NCBI GenBank assembly: GCA_015680685.1
Contig: MNCI01022408.1
Location: forward strand, 466,459-530,458
DNA length: 64,000 nt
Direction: 5' to 3'
DNA from: Gnetum montanum
Lineage: Eukaryota; Streptophyta; Gnetopsida; Gnetales; Gnetaceae
Below the pieces are notes generated by a model. It did not search any database and was not told the origin of the DNA. It saw only the letters and a list, made by a program, of their open reading frames with translations. Made by a program: the position numbers and the translations under genes. This document shows, piece after piece, positions 1 to 10,329 of the stretch. Each line of letters starts with the position of its first letter. Position 1 is the first letter of the stretch.

Positions 1-1425
1 TTAGATAATGCCTCACCATACTCTAGAGTGCTAGGGGAATAAAGTATGGTAGGGAGTAGGTTAAGGAGATGGATCAAGGGATAACAAGTGGGAAGGATGC
101 TCATTGTGCATGTGGCTATAGGATGCAGCACCATGATGGCTTGTTGCCAAATCATGATCCCTTCTTGGAGTGTTTGTGAGGAAGTCACCATATGAAGATG
201 GCTTGCCCCTGAGAGTTTGACCTCTCATCAAAGTGCTTGTGAGATGGTTGATCTAGGGTTAGACTGATTGCAAAAAGGAAAATTTGCTTACTTTTTTTCT
301 CTTTTTTTTAGTTGGGCACTTGTTTTGTCCCATTTTTTTGAAATATTTTCTTCTCTTTCCTCCATTTGTTTTTGGAATTAGGAGATGTTTGTTGTCGGGC
401 GTACTACGTTCTGCTCAACAAAATTTTTAAAGGCAATCACATTGCATTTGTAGGATAGGTGTTTCTTCCCTAGGATGAGTTGCGTTACATTGTTTTAGGC
501 TTTGACCAACCTACAAAGGATTTTCATGGGATGAGTTGCATTACGTCTGTAATGGGTTCTATGGTTGATTGAAAGAAAGATGCCATGGGCATTGGAGAAG
601 ATTGCAGGAAATGCAGGAAAATGGGGGGAAATGTAGGAAAATGGGGGGGAAATGTAAATTGGCTATAGTGGGGTAATAGGAATGTGCACTCTTGAGTAGC
701 TTACCGAGTCAAAGTGGACACATCAGAGCAATGTCGTGACTTGCCACTACAGTGAAATACACCTCTAAACAACTATCGCTGAGGCTTCACCATGCAAATG
801 CAAGACAAAGAAAGCCAAAAAAATAAGCACACCATGTGAGATAAAAGAAAATTCCTATTTGCAAGGGCATTGCAAGAGTAGAAAATGCTATGTCAGTTGT
901 AGGTGCATGTAGTGTCTAATGTAAGAAGGCTAGTGTAGGCACCGGTGGTGGCAGGCTATAAAAGCTCTAGTAGCCAGACCAGAAGTGAGCACCCAAGTGG
1001 CTAAAGACATTGGCAATGCAAGTGCTTGGGAGTCCTCACCAAGGAAAAGACATGAAAACCCAAAAAATTGGTAAGGGGCTAACTTGTTGGATGCTCATCC
1101 TAGCCTAGGCAATGGTAAGGGCTGGTGGATGGTAGTGATGTGGTTGGGCCACAATACCATTGGTTCTCTAGCAAGTGATGCTAATGGTGAGAGATCTAAC
1201 CAAGATGATTGGAAATGGTGGAAGTAGCTCCAAAAGGTTAGAAAGATGCTTGAAGACATTTTTGGAAGATTAGCAAGATTTTGAGGATGGTGACACTACA
1301 AAGGTTCTAGAAGATTTTTTCCTAATGACATGAACTTCATTCTAGAACTACAACACCCACCCCACCTTGCTTGAGAGGTGTGGGTAGGAAACAGATGGTT
1401 GGAAGTATTCGTGCTTGCTTTTTTG
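1..1425 (-). other. 3' non-coding region of element A
   Basis: No coding sequence was recognised. The stretch matches 8620-10015 of B and, in reverse orientation, 48975-50064 of C, so it is the family's 3' region between minisatellite 2 and the 3' LTR. A pyrimidine-rich run near 285-360 (purine-rich in the element's sense) matches the longer tract of B at 8923-9020. The text around 450-550, with a TTGTAGGATAGGTGTTTC-like block, is shared by all three copies. Confidence 0.6.
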
Positions 1426-1429
1426 TAGA

Positions 1430-1795
1430 ACTATGTTTGTTGAACTATGGGTGTTAAACTATGAACCTAGTTTATGGTCTTGGTAGATTGCATGCTATGC
1501 TAGTTTAAGGTCCTAGTAGATTGTGAACCTAGTTTAAGGTCCTAGCAGACTGTTGTGCTAGTTTAACTTCATAGTGGATGGTGGATCACTATTTTAAGGT
1601 CATAGTAGACCATGCTATGGGTGCTAGTTTAATGTCATAGCCCAAGGACATTCTATGCTAGTTTAACATCGTAGTGAACGTTTTTTCTCAGTTTAACATC
1701 ATAGCAGATGTTCTATGCCAGTTTAACATCATAGCAGATGTTCTATGCCAATTTAATGTCATAGTAGATGTTCACTTACCTTGCTTTGTCATTTA
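1430..1795 (-). repeat. minisatellite 2 of element A (about 30-bp units)
   Basis: Roughly ten degenerate units of about 30 bp follow one another. Each contains a TAGTTTAAnGTC core followed by a TAGTAGA- or TAGCAGA-like segment. Later units carry AACATCATAGCAGATG. The same array lies at 10020-10300 in B and, inverted, at 48590-48970 in C, always just downstream of integrase or its remnant. Tandem repeats between pol and the 3' LTR are known in the plant Tat/Ogre group of gypsy elements; assignment to that group is my inference. Confidence 0.8.
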
Positions 1796-1799
1796 TGAA

Positions 1800-2960
1800 G
1801 CACTGCATACTAGGCATAGTATGGCTTCAGGTACAAGTGGTTGATTGGATAGGTAAACTTATTACCATATAGGTTAGCAAGCTTGAATGCTCCATTGTCA
1901 TAGGCCTTTATGACTAGGAAAGGCCCTACCCAATTAGCTAAGAATTTGTTTGCAAGTTCACAAATGACCTTGAGGACCAGGTCCCACTTCTTGATCAATT
2001 TTTGATGCTAATTATGTTGATGTTTTTGCCATTTCTTTTCCTAGTACCACTCGATGTGATCAAGTGTTTGCATGCACTCCTCCTCTATAGAGTCAAGGCT
2101 AATGGTTCTCAACGCATGGTTCTAAACCTCATTAATGAAGCTTAAGAGGATCATGTGGAGCGATGGAACTTGTAATTCAGGAGGCAACATTACTTTAGAT
2201 CCATACATAAGGCTATATGACATCTTACCAATTGTCGTTTTGCATGTTGTGTAGTAGGCCCATAGTGTGTAGACTAGCTGTTCATGCCATCATCATTTGC
2301 TATTGCTAAGCATCCTCTTTAGAAGGTTGAAAATGGCTTTGTTTGTAGCCTCCACTTGGCCATTTTCTTGTGGATAGTATGGTGATGAAAAGGAATGTTT
2401 AATTCCAAGGTGTTCATAGAAGGCTTTAGTTTTTGTACTACTAAATTATGGCTTGTTGTCTATGACTATAGTCATGGGTAGACCAAATCGGGTCACTATG
2501 TTGTCTAGGATAAATATGCAAACTTGTTGTGACATTGTCTTCCTAAGGAGAATGGCTTCAACCCACTTGGTAAAGTACTTAGTTGCAGTTATGATGAAGC
2601 TATGTCCTGTAGAAGACTTAGGTGTGATAGGTCCTGTGATATCCAACCCCCAACATTGGAATGGCCATGTGATCTATTTATTATGTAGTTCTGTGGGTGG
2701 CACATGCATTAAGTTGCCATGTCATTGACACATGTCACATGTCCTAACATTGAAAATGCAATCGGGCTCCATGTAAGGCCAATAGTAGCCTAGGCATATG
2801 ATTTTTATTGCCATTGCCTTGTATGCTATGTGGCCTCTGCATAGTCTCTCGTGGACTTGATCAATGATAATTTGTGCTTCACTACCACTAATGTAGGTTA
2901 ACAGTATTCCATCATAGGATCTACAACATAAGGTGCTATCAACTACAAGGATGTACTATC
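1800..2960 (-). pseudogene. integrase of element A (broken)
   Basis: Integrase inserts the cDNA copy into host DNA. The fragment at 2446-2646 shows the catalytic-core start (MDITGPITPKS, first Asp of the D-D-E triad), the TKWVEA motif, and the region of the second Asp (VIDNKP where TDNG is usual). The fragment at 1810-1998 is the C-terminal part with KFLANWVGPF, typical of gypsy integrases. Cys residues in the zinc-binding region lie near 2690-2830. Stops and frameshifts separate the fragments. The homologue in B is 10330-11500. The order RT, RNase H, integrase is that of Ty3/gypsy, not copia. Confidence 0.85.
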
Positions 2961-3029
2961 ATGATCATTTTCACACTGCATCTTTTTGGGTGGAGGTTAG
3001 GTGTTGCAAAGGCTTACCCTGTTGGAGGT

Positions 3030-3640
3030 GTGTTTTAATACATCATACCACTCCTAGGCATGAGTTGTACTTGTTGTGGCTATGGATGTAATGCTTGTTG
3101 TTTGAGTAATAGGTTCGAAGCAATCCGTTATTGAAGTAGGTAAGGCAGAAAACATGTTGGGCGCTATGCTTAAGCCTAAAGTGGCTAATGTGTTAGCAAT
3201 GGTGTTCTTATTACAAGGAATATGATGGATATCCATGGTTGCAAATTGCTTAAGTAGGTGTTTTGCTAGGTCACAGTAAGATTATAAAAATTGTGCCTTG
3301 CAAGCGTAAAAATTTGTAATTTGGTTGACAAAAATTTGCAAATCACCTTGAATTGCTATGTTTTGGATTCCTATATCACGGGCTGCTAAGATGCCCCTAT
3401 GGAGACCTTCATACTCTACCACATTATTGGTGCAAGGAAATGCAAAGTGATACGTGAAGGATTAGATCTCCCTAGAGGGAAACATGATGATGGCAGTAGC
3501 ACTACCCCCTTGTGAGGTTGAAGCATCATCAAAGTGTAAAAATGCCTCAAAGTTTGTAGGCACTTAGCTTATGCTATTAACATGCTCATCTAGAGATTTT
3601 GCATTTGTTGTCACTTGATCATATACTAGAAAAATTGTGA
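3030..3640 (-). pseudogene. RNase H of element A (broken)
   Basis: RNase H removes template RNA during reverse transcription. Minus-strand translation between about 3560 and 3180 gives recognisable blocks: a FDDAST segment where the first catalytic Asp is expected, NVVEYEGL with the Glu, a GDLQ segment where GDSQ is usual, and a C-terminal HHIPCNKNTIANTLA block matching the family's HIPR.N..AD.LA. The Asp of AD.LA is Asn here. Several stops are present, so it is inactive. It sits between RT and integrase as expected. Confidence 0.75.
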
Positions 3641-3767
3641 GTTGTGCAACTATTGGTTGATGCTTTATGGATGCTTAAGCTATGTAATGCAGGTCAAACT
3701 CTATGGTTATTTCCTTCGACTCTACAATTCAACTACTTTCATATATGTTTGTAGTAATTGCCCAGAG

Positions 3768-3857
3768 TACGTTGCTTTTGTAGATAACATTAACCTAACT
3801 ACAGAAGAGATNATACGTTGCTTTTGTAGATAACATTAACCTAACTACAGAAGAGAT
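3768..3857. other. perfect 44-bp direct repeat around a single N (probable assembly join)
   Basis: The 44 bases at 3768-3811 recur exactly at 3814-3857, separated by N at 3812 and one base. The other copies of the element show this segment once. An identical overlap split by one N is what an unmerged contig junction looks like. It lies in the RNase H to RT linker of A. Confidence 0.8.
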
Positions 3858-3959
3858 AATGCCTCCATTTCTTAAGCACGAAGACTAGGATGAGGCAATT
3901 CTTCTCCACATTGTTGTATTTTGCCTTGTGAGCCACTAGCGCATGGCTTAAGTAGTAAA

Positions 3960-5270
3960 CAAGGACCTCTGAGCCATTATCTTGCTTTTGTCAAAGCAGA
4001 GAAGTAATGGACGTGTCTGAGGTTGCAAGGTAAATGTAAAATGATTTATCTCCTTATAGAGGGTAGACTATTGGTAGATGAACCAGCTCCTTTTTTAGGG
4101 TGTCAAACACCTCTCAGCATTGAGCCATCCACTCAAAGTTGATTTTATTTTTGAGAAAATGATGCATTGGCTGCAACTTATCAGTCAAATTTGTAATAAA
4201 CCTACAAATGAATTACAAATTTCCTTGTAATCCACATAGCTCCTTAAGGCTTGCTAGTGGTGATAACTTGGTGATAACCCTTAACCTTATTGGGGTCTAC
4301 ATGTATACCTACTTTGATACTACAAAGCTTAGCATGTGACCAGTCTCGGCAATGAAGACACACTTCTTGGGGTTTAGCCTAAGGTCATGTCTAAGGAAAT
4401 ATTTGAGGACATGGTTCAAGTCGATTGCGTGGTTGTGAGCTACCTTGGACTTAACTACTATATCAATGACGTAGCGATTGAGAAAGTCTAGTAGATAATC
4501 ACTAAAGATATATGTCATTGCATGGTGGTAGGTTGTTTCTACGTTTTTTAGTCTAAAAGGAATCATTGTATAGCAAAAAATACCTCAAGGATCATGAAGG
4601 TTATGCTGAGCTAGTGCTATGGGTTGATCCGAATTTGGTTGTACCTTGAGAACCTATCCATGAAGGAAAAAAAAGACATGAATAGTCATAGTATCAATGA
4701 GTTGGTCAATATTAGGCAATGGGAAATCATCTTTTATGGTTACCTTATTCAAGTCCCAAAAGTCTATGCAAATTCATGTACTTCCATTTCTCTTAGGAAC
4801 AACTATGATGTTTGAAACCCAGTTTGTATAGTCGGCTGCCTAGATGAAACTAGCTTTGTAAAGCTTAGTGATTTCATTGCAAACTGCCAATGCCATCTCA
4901 AGTTTGACCTTGCAAGCTTTCTGCTTGACTATCTTTATGTGAGGAGTAAGGAGAATGTTGTGTTGTATTATGTGAGGGTCTAGGCCCAGCATGTCCTTGT
5001 AAGACCACACATATGCCCTAACATTATTGTTGAGGACTTTTGAAATGCTTTTTTGGATTTGAGGCTCTAATAAGGAACTAAGTTTCAATGTATTCACCTT
5101 GCCTTTACATGTTACTACAGGAACTTCAACAAGAGGATCCTTGATTACATCACCTACCTCTAGGTCTAGAGCTCTAACTAGATGGTTTGGCCAATCTAGG
5201 GATGCTATGTGTATGTCACAAGCCATGGGTTCAAAGTCTAGGCATTCGGTGTTTATGAATTACATGGAAT
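3960..5270 (-). pseudogene. reverse transcriptase of element A (broken)
   Basis: The N-terminal part (4840-5226) shows the linker and first RT block with WSYKDMLGLDPHIIQHN and VKQKA, standard for Ty3/gypsy. The part at 4309-4566 shows the palm and thumb: MIPFRLKNVETTYHHAMT (usual MPFGLKNAGATYQRAM), then YVIDIVVKSK, then LNPKKCVF. The catalytic box is YVID at 4462-4473 instead of YVDD, so the first catalytic Asp is lost; B keeps YVDD. Frames are interrupted between blocks. In other gypsy elements protease lies directly upstream of RT; here an opposite-strand gene begins instead. Confidence 0.88.
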
Positions 5271-5737
5271 TACGATAAGGTCTAGTCAAGACCAAAGGTA
5301 AATGGAGACACTTGTATGCATTCATGTCACAAACCTTCCAAGAATCCTACAAAACAACTAGAAAAATGTCAAGAGATACCTAGCTTAATAAAGTAAAATG
5401 CATAAAATAAAGAGAAAAATGCTATGCAAATTCAACTAACTATGCAGTTGTGAGATCAGGTAAGCAAGGGTGTAAACTAATTTTGGGGCCTTGGTTGGCC
5501 CTAGGATTGCTTGTTTAAGGTTATGGTGGACCATGGATCATGTAGGATGCAAGGCTAGGAAGGTTCTAAATGTGGAATTTTATTGGGCAATCAAAAGAAA
5601 TGCAAAAACTTTTCTAAGTCTAGAATACTGGAAAAGTTTAAAAAAATTTCTAACTTTGGATGCTTTACTCATCCCACATTACATGAAGGACATGGAATAG
5701 TACCCAAAGGGGTGACATGTCCTTCACCCCAAAAAAG
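5271..5737. other. junction between RT and the antisense gene in element A
   Basis: The part at 5271-5460 matches 13740-13935 of B (the block with ACAAAACAACTAGAAAAAT). At about 5510-5540 there is one unit resembling minisatellite 1 (GTTTAAGGTTATGGTGGACC), so the antisense gene has a minisatellite-1-like unit on its promoter side as well as an array on its 3' side. Downstream, TTTCTAAGTCTAGAATACTGG and a CATCCCACATTACATG block are shared with B at 13977-14075. No coding sequence was recognised. Confidence 0.5.
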
Positions 5738-5747
5738 TATAAATAGG
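5738..5747 (+). promoter_or_regulatory. TATA box of the antisense gene, element A
   Basis: TATAAATAGG stands on the plus strand, about 280 bp upstream of a consensus-like splice donor at 6021 and opposite in direction to the element's gag and pol. The B homologue has TATACATAGA at 14181-14190, a one-base decay of the TATAAATA core. Conserved position in two copies supports a real promoter for plus-strand transcription. Confidence 0.55.
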
Positions 5748-6693
5748 AGTTTTTACCATGGCCAACTTGTCATTTTCAAAAGTTAAAACAAATAGTCACT
5801 GAGTGTAGCATAGCTAAGGTGAAGGGAATCATAGCATAGCAAAGAAGAGAAGGTAGAGCATAGTAAAGTAGAAGAGAAAAGTAAGAGCATAGACACCAAC
5901 CATGATGCACTGTAGTGAATGAAAATACCCTAGCCTCACCAACGTGGATGAAAGAGAACATGCATTGTGGTGCCTTCCTAGGGTGCACATAGAGGATTGA
6001 AGGGAGATGTTGTCAGCAAGGTAAGGTGCTATGCTCTACCCTTGTGTTTTCTTTCTTTTCCTTGTTCACCTTAGGGTTTTGGGGTTTTGAGGGGGGCCTA
6101 CTCTATGCAGGGATTGCCATCACCATTGCGGCCACCATGTAGCCATGGCTACAAGAGGGAGTGCACATGGTGGATTTTGAGGGTTTCTGATTTTTTTTTT
6201 GTGTGGGATTTTTTTTGTGTGTACCATGTGTGATGTGAAACAAGGGTTTTCTAGGTACCATGCATGGTGCAGAATAGGGGTTTCAGTGTACTACGCATGA
6301 CATGGAACAGGGGTGGAATGTTTTTTTACATGAAATTAGAGCAAAATGGTCAAGGTTAAGTGGTGCCAAATGCTAAAGCATAATGGAGTAGGTAGGGTGA
6401 CTGTGAGGGTTACAGCTATCATCTTTAGATTTTTATGTTTGGGAGTGTTATGGTCTAATGCTACACTTTTACAAGTTTGAAATGTTTTTTGAACTTTCCT
6501 ATATTGAGGGTATGCTCTTATGAGCTTGAAAAAAAAAGGTTTAGAAAAAAAATTTGATTTTCAAATGTTGTGCTCTATAGGTAGCATAGCCATCCCTTAG
6601 AAATTTTTTTAGTTTTTCAAGGGTTACACTCTACAGGAAGCATACCCATCAGTTAGAAATTTTTTGACATTTTTAATGGTTACACTCTATGGG
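5748..6693 (+). pseudogene. antisense gene of element A: exon 1 and start of intron 1
   Basis: The probable first exon runs from about 5770 to 6020 and ends CAGCAAG before GTAAGG, a good splice donor. B has CCTAG before GTAAGTC at 14449/14450. After the donor comes intron 1, containing T-rich stretches and short inverted repeats of the type ACACTCTA...GGTAGCATAG (6560-6693). Element B inserted into this intron at 6693/25738; the gene resumes at 25738. I found no long open frame in exon 1, so it may be mainly 5' untranslated. Confidence 0.5.
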
Positions 6694-8517
6694 TGTGACG
6701 TCCAAAAACATTGGTGGCTAGAACACTGCGAGGTCTATGAGCATATAGCCTAACCATGAATTTGTGCGAGGGCCATGCTTGAGAAATGGAAATGAGGTGC
6801 CTTGAATGGTTTGGTCGATTAGACATGGACTTACATGGTGTAGCAATAACAATTTGTAAAAGAGGTTTTTAGGGCATTACACGCAAGAGCCAAGACAACA
6901 AAGAAGAGTGTGGCATTAAGTTGTGGCCCACAAATAGTAGTGTGAATGTGAAAATGTGTATCAACAGTAGAAAAAATGAAAGAAGTAATGCTGAAAATTT
7001 TAAACAAATGCTAAGAAAGAAAATGGAATAGGAGTTTGAGGGTGGAGAAATGCATCGTCCCAAGATCAACGAGCATAAATTTTGGTTGAATAGTATTTGA
7101 AACTGGTATGCGGCACTTAGATAGGCACAATGGCAATGTAGCAGTGTAGTCACAGTATCTGGGATGTTGGTAGCTGCAAGGAAGGCTGAACCTATTGATT
7201 GGTGACCATCATGTCGTGCAGGTGCAAGACTGTGCTGCGGTACTTGCCAAGGTGTTAAGATTAGGTGCTCAGGTGCAGGAGTAGCAAAGATGTGAGGAAT
7301 TCTTGAATGCTAAATGCTCAAATGATTTTGCCCATCCACAAAACACTAAATCTCAAGGTATTTATAGGGCTAGGGTTAATGTGAGATGTGAATTGGATAC
7401 CATGTGGCTTGGGTGCCATGTGGCATGTGCATGGATGGGTGATGCTAACATGTTACACTCTACAAAATAGGAACAGGAACTTAGATATTGCCAAATTGTG
7501 ACCACACTACCTAGATTGCATGAGCCAAAGTCTAAGAGACTGCCATGTACCTACAAAAAATGTCAAACAATGCAACTTAGAGTCTACACTCTAGGACTAC
7601 GTCTTTCCACTCTTCTGAGTAGGGTCAACCATAGGAACAATTTTGTAAAAGCAAGGCAAACTACTGATCTTGGTCACCAAAGGGGCATCAAAGCTAAAAT
7701 GAAGGTTAATGCCAAGTTTTGGGAGCCTTTGGAGGCTTTCAAAGGCATTTTCCATGTGTCAAGTTGTCTATGCTACATAGCGTGATAGAGTGTAGCATGA
7801 ACACTTAGCAAAATTTTGCAAATTTTAACTTGCTACACCCATCATGTTGTCTACACTATGCAACATAGTAGAGCATAGCACTAGTACTTTGATAAATTTT
7901 GACAAAATTTGCTATGTTTCTTCATGGCACATTGATCACACTTTGGAGTGTAGCAAGACAAGTAGCCTCAAAAGTTGGAAAATCGTCATATGCATCTTCT
8001 ATGTTGAGATAGCTTGATAGATCCTTGTCCAACACTTAGGAAAAATTTGGTTCTGAAACCAGTGTCAAGTTTGCTATGCTGTGCAATGTAGCAGAGCTTA
8101 ACATCTTGCTACCAAATTATTTTTTCCATGTTGAGTGCCCCTAATAGACACTAGCCTGGTGCTTGGGTGAACCAGGAACTAGGACATGTGTCAAGTTGGG
8201 CAAGTTGGAGAGTGTAGCGAGCTTAACAACTCGAGAGATAGAAAATCTTCCAAACTATTTGGTCCATTCCAAGTGATCCTTTACCACTTCTAGCTTGACA
8301 TTTGTGTAGATTGTCCATGAAAGTGTGTGCTACAGTAGTTGTGCTAGGGATCATAGCAGGTAGACTTAGAAAAATTTTTGCAAAAATTATGACTTCAAGT
8401 GTGCTACGTTGTCTATGCTGCATAACATGCAACCAATGTTAAAAAAATGTTTCCCAAGTTTTGACACTTAGACACATTTGCCATTGAACTACAAGAGCTC
8501 AAATTGGTGGTGTTTGA
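6694..8517 (-). repeat. 3' LTR of element B
   Basis: It begins TGTGACGTCC on the plus strand and ends TGGTGGTGTTTGA, where the related LTRs end TTTCA. Collinear copies lie at 23882-25737, 34256-36133 and, inverted, at 42575-44307 and 50065-51850. It contains degenerate inverted-repeat units such as GCTACATAGCGTGATAGAGTGT. In the element's sense it is preceded by AAAGAGGGG near 8521-8530, a plausible polypurine tract. Confidence 0.85.
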
Positions 8518-10015
8518 TTAACCCCTCTTTGTTGATGTCTAGAGGATTGACCTGAGAGACATCGATAAAGAGTACAAAACACCATGATGAACATGACACC
8601 AATACCATTCATTAGCACCTGCTTGGATGATGCTTCACTATGCTTGAGAGTGCCAAGGTAATGAAGTATGATAGGAAATAGTTTAGGAAGATGGGTCAAG
8701 GGACAATGGATGGACATGATAACTATAGGATGTAATGCCATAATAGATTGTCACCAAAGCATGATCCCTCATTAGAGTGCGTATGAGGGAGTTAGCATGT
8801 GAAGATGGCCTACCCTTTGGATTTTAACCTCTCATTGGAGTGCTTGTGAGATGGTCGATCCAAGATCAAACCAGTTATAAGATAGAAATTGTTCCATTTG
8901 ACTTGGACACTTAGCTTGTCCCATTTTCTTTTCTTTTTTCTTTTAATTCTTATTTTTCTTTTTCTTTTCTTTTTTCTTTTTTCCTTTTTTTTCTTTTCCT
9001 TTTTTTCTTTTTCTTCCTTTTGTGTTGCCGAGTTAACTATGTGCCAACATTTACTTAGAGGCAATCGCATCGCATTTGTAGGATAGGTGTTTCCTCCCTG
9101 GGATGACTTGTGTTACATTCATTTGGGATGAGTTGTGTTATGCCCATCATGGGTTCAATAGCTAACTATAGGAAGAGTTTCATGTGCATTGGGGAAGCTT
9201 ACAAGGGGTGTGGGAGATGGCAGGATTAAGAGGTAGAGGTCAGTTTTGGCTAGGTAGGGATGGTAGAGAGATGTGCACTCATAAATAGCTAGGTGAGCCA
9301 AAGCAGACACATCGAAGCAATGTGATACCTTGCCACTGCAATAAAATTCACCCTTAGATGATGCCACCAAGGCTTCATTCTACAAACCCAACAAAAAGAA
9401 AATAAGAAACAAAAACCACCATGTGATATGAGGGCAAAGTCCTGCTTGCTAGGGCATTGTGAGGGCTGCGAGTGCTACGTCAGTTGCATGCAATGTTTAA
9501 AGTAGGAAGGCCACTGTAGGCATCAATGGTGGTAGGCTAGGAAAGCTCTAGCAGCCATACTAGAAGCAAGCATCCAAGTGGCTAAAGGTGATGGCGGTGT
9601 AGGTGCTGAGGAATTCTCACCAAATGCAAGAGCTAGGAAACTCAGCTGCAGGGCAAGGAGCCATGCTACCAAATTCTCTTCTAGACTTAGGTGATGGTGA
9701 GGGTCAAAGGATGGTAGCGCCATGGTTACGCCATAGTACTACTGGGACTCTAGAAAGTGCTATTGATGGTGAGAGCTATGACCAGGATGATTGGCAATGG
9801 TGACGGTAGCTCCAGAAGATCAACAAGATGCCAAGAGAAATCTTCAGAAGATCAACAAGATGGTAGGGACAGTGATGCTACAAATTTCCTAGAGGATTTT
9901 TTCTTGGCAATGTGAACTTCATTCTAGAATTTCAATGTCCCACCCCATCTTTCCTGAGAGGTGTGGGTAGGTGATGAAGGATTGGAAGTATTCTCACTCG
10001 CTTGTTCATAGAATT
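8518..10015 (-). other. 3' non-coding region of element B
   Basis: The region between the 3' LTR and minisatellite 2 is collinear with 1-1425 of A and with inverted 48975-50064 of C. The only strong features are the pyrimidine tract at 8923-9020 and conserved blocks such as CATTTGTAGGATAGGTGTTTC near 9073. No coding sequence was recognised; the apparent Lys/Glu-rich and Phe-rich frames over the tract are composition artefacts. Confidence 0.65.
8923..9020 (-). repeat. long purine tract (minus strand) near the 3' LTR of B
   Basis: Nearly 100 bases are almost pure C/T on the plus strand, that is A/G in the element's sense, made of TTTTCTTTTT-like units. It lies about 400 bp upstream of the 3' LTR. 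C has a shorter tract (49617-49676) at a similar distance and A a weak one (285-360). It may be a low-complexity expansion or an additional polypurine tract used for plus-strand priming; the sequence does not decide. Confidence 0.6.
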
Positions 10016-10019
10016 ATAC

Positions 10020-10300
10020 GTGTTGAATTGTAGATGTTGAACTATGAACCTAGTTTTAGGTCTTGGTAGACCACATGTTGTGCTAGTTTAAGGTCTTAGT
10101 AGACCATGATCCTAGTTTAAGGTTTGGGTAGACCGTGCTATGCTAGTTTAGGGTCCCAGTAGATCACTGTGCTAGTTTAACATCGTAGCAAATGATGGAT
10201 GGCCAGTTTAGGATCATAGTGGACTAGGTTGTGGGTACTAGTTTAATGTCATAGCCTCAGGATGTGTTGTGCCAGTTTAACATCATAGCAGATTTTTGAC
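10020..10300 (-). repeat. minisatellite 2 of element B
   Basis: About nine units of roughly 30 bp share a CTAGTTTAAGGTC core followed by a TAGTAGACC-like part, changing to AACATCATAGCAGAT in the last units, the same gradient as in A. It lies directly downstream of the integrase C-terminus. Confidence 0.8.
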
Positions 10301-10329
10301 TTACCTTGCTTTTTTCATTGGCATGATAC

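Larger units (their letters stand above)
1..6693 (-). mobile_element. Ty3/gypsy element A, left (3') part
   Basis: This is the 3' half of a large gypsy element read on the minus strand. It holds reverse transcriptase, RNase H, integrase, minisatellite 2 and part of the 3' region; the 3' LTR lies beyond the left edge. The block parallels 8518-15050 of element B in the same order, so the two are copies of one family. It ends abruptly at 6693, where the outer end of B's LTR (TGTGACGTCC) begins. The interrupted sequence, a run of short inverted repeats, resumes at 25738, so B inserted into A. The other half of A is 25738-36133. Confidence 0.8.

Noticed and set aside
8810-9086. Lys/Glu-rich frame on the minus strand and Phe-rich frame on the plus strand
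   Set aside because: Both are translations of the pyrimidine/purine tract at 8923-9020; no conserved protein and no counterpart in A or C.
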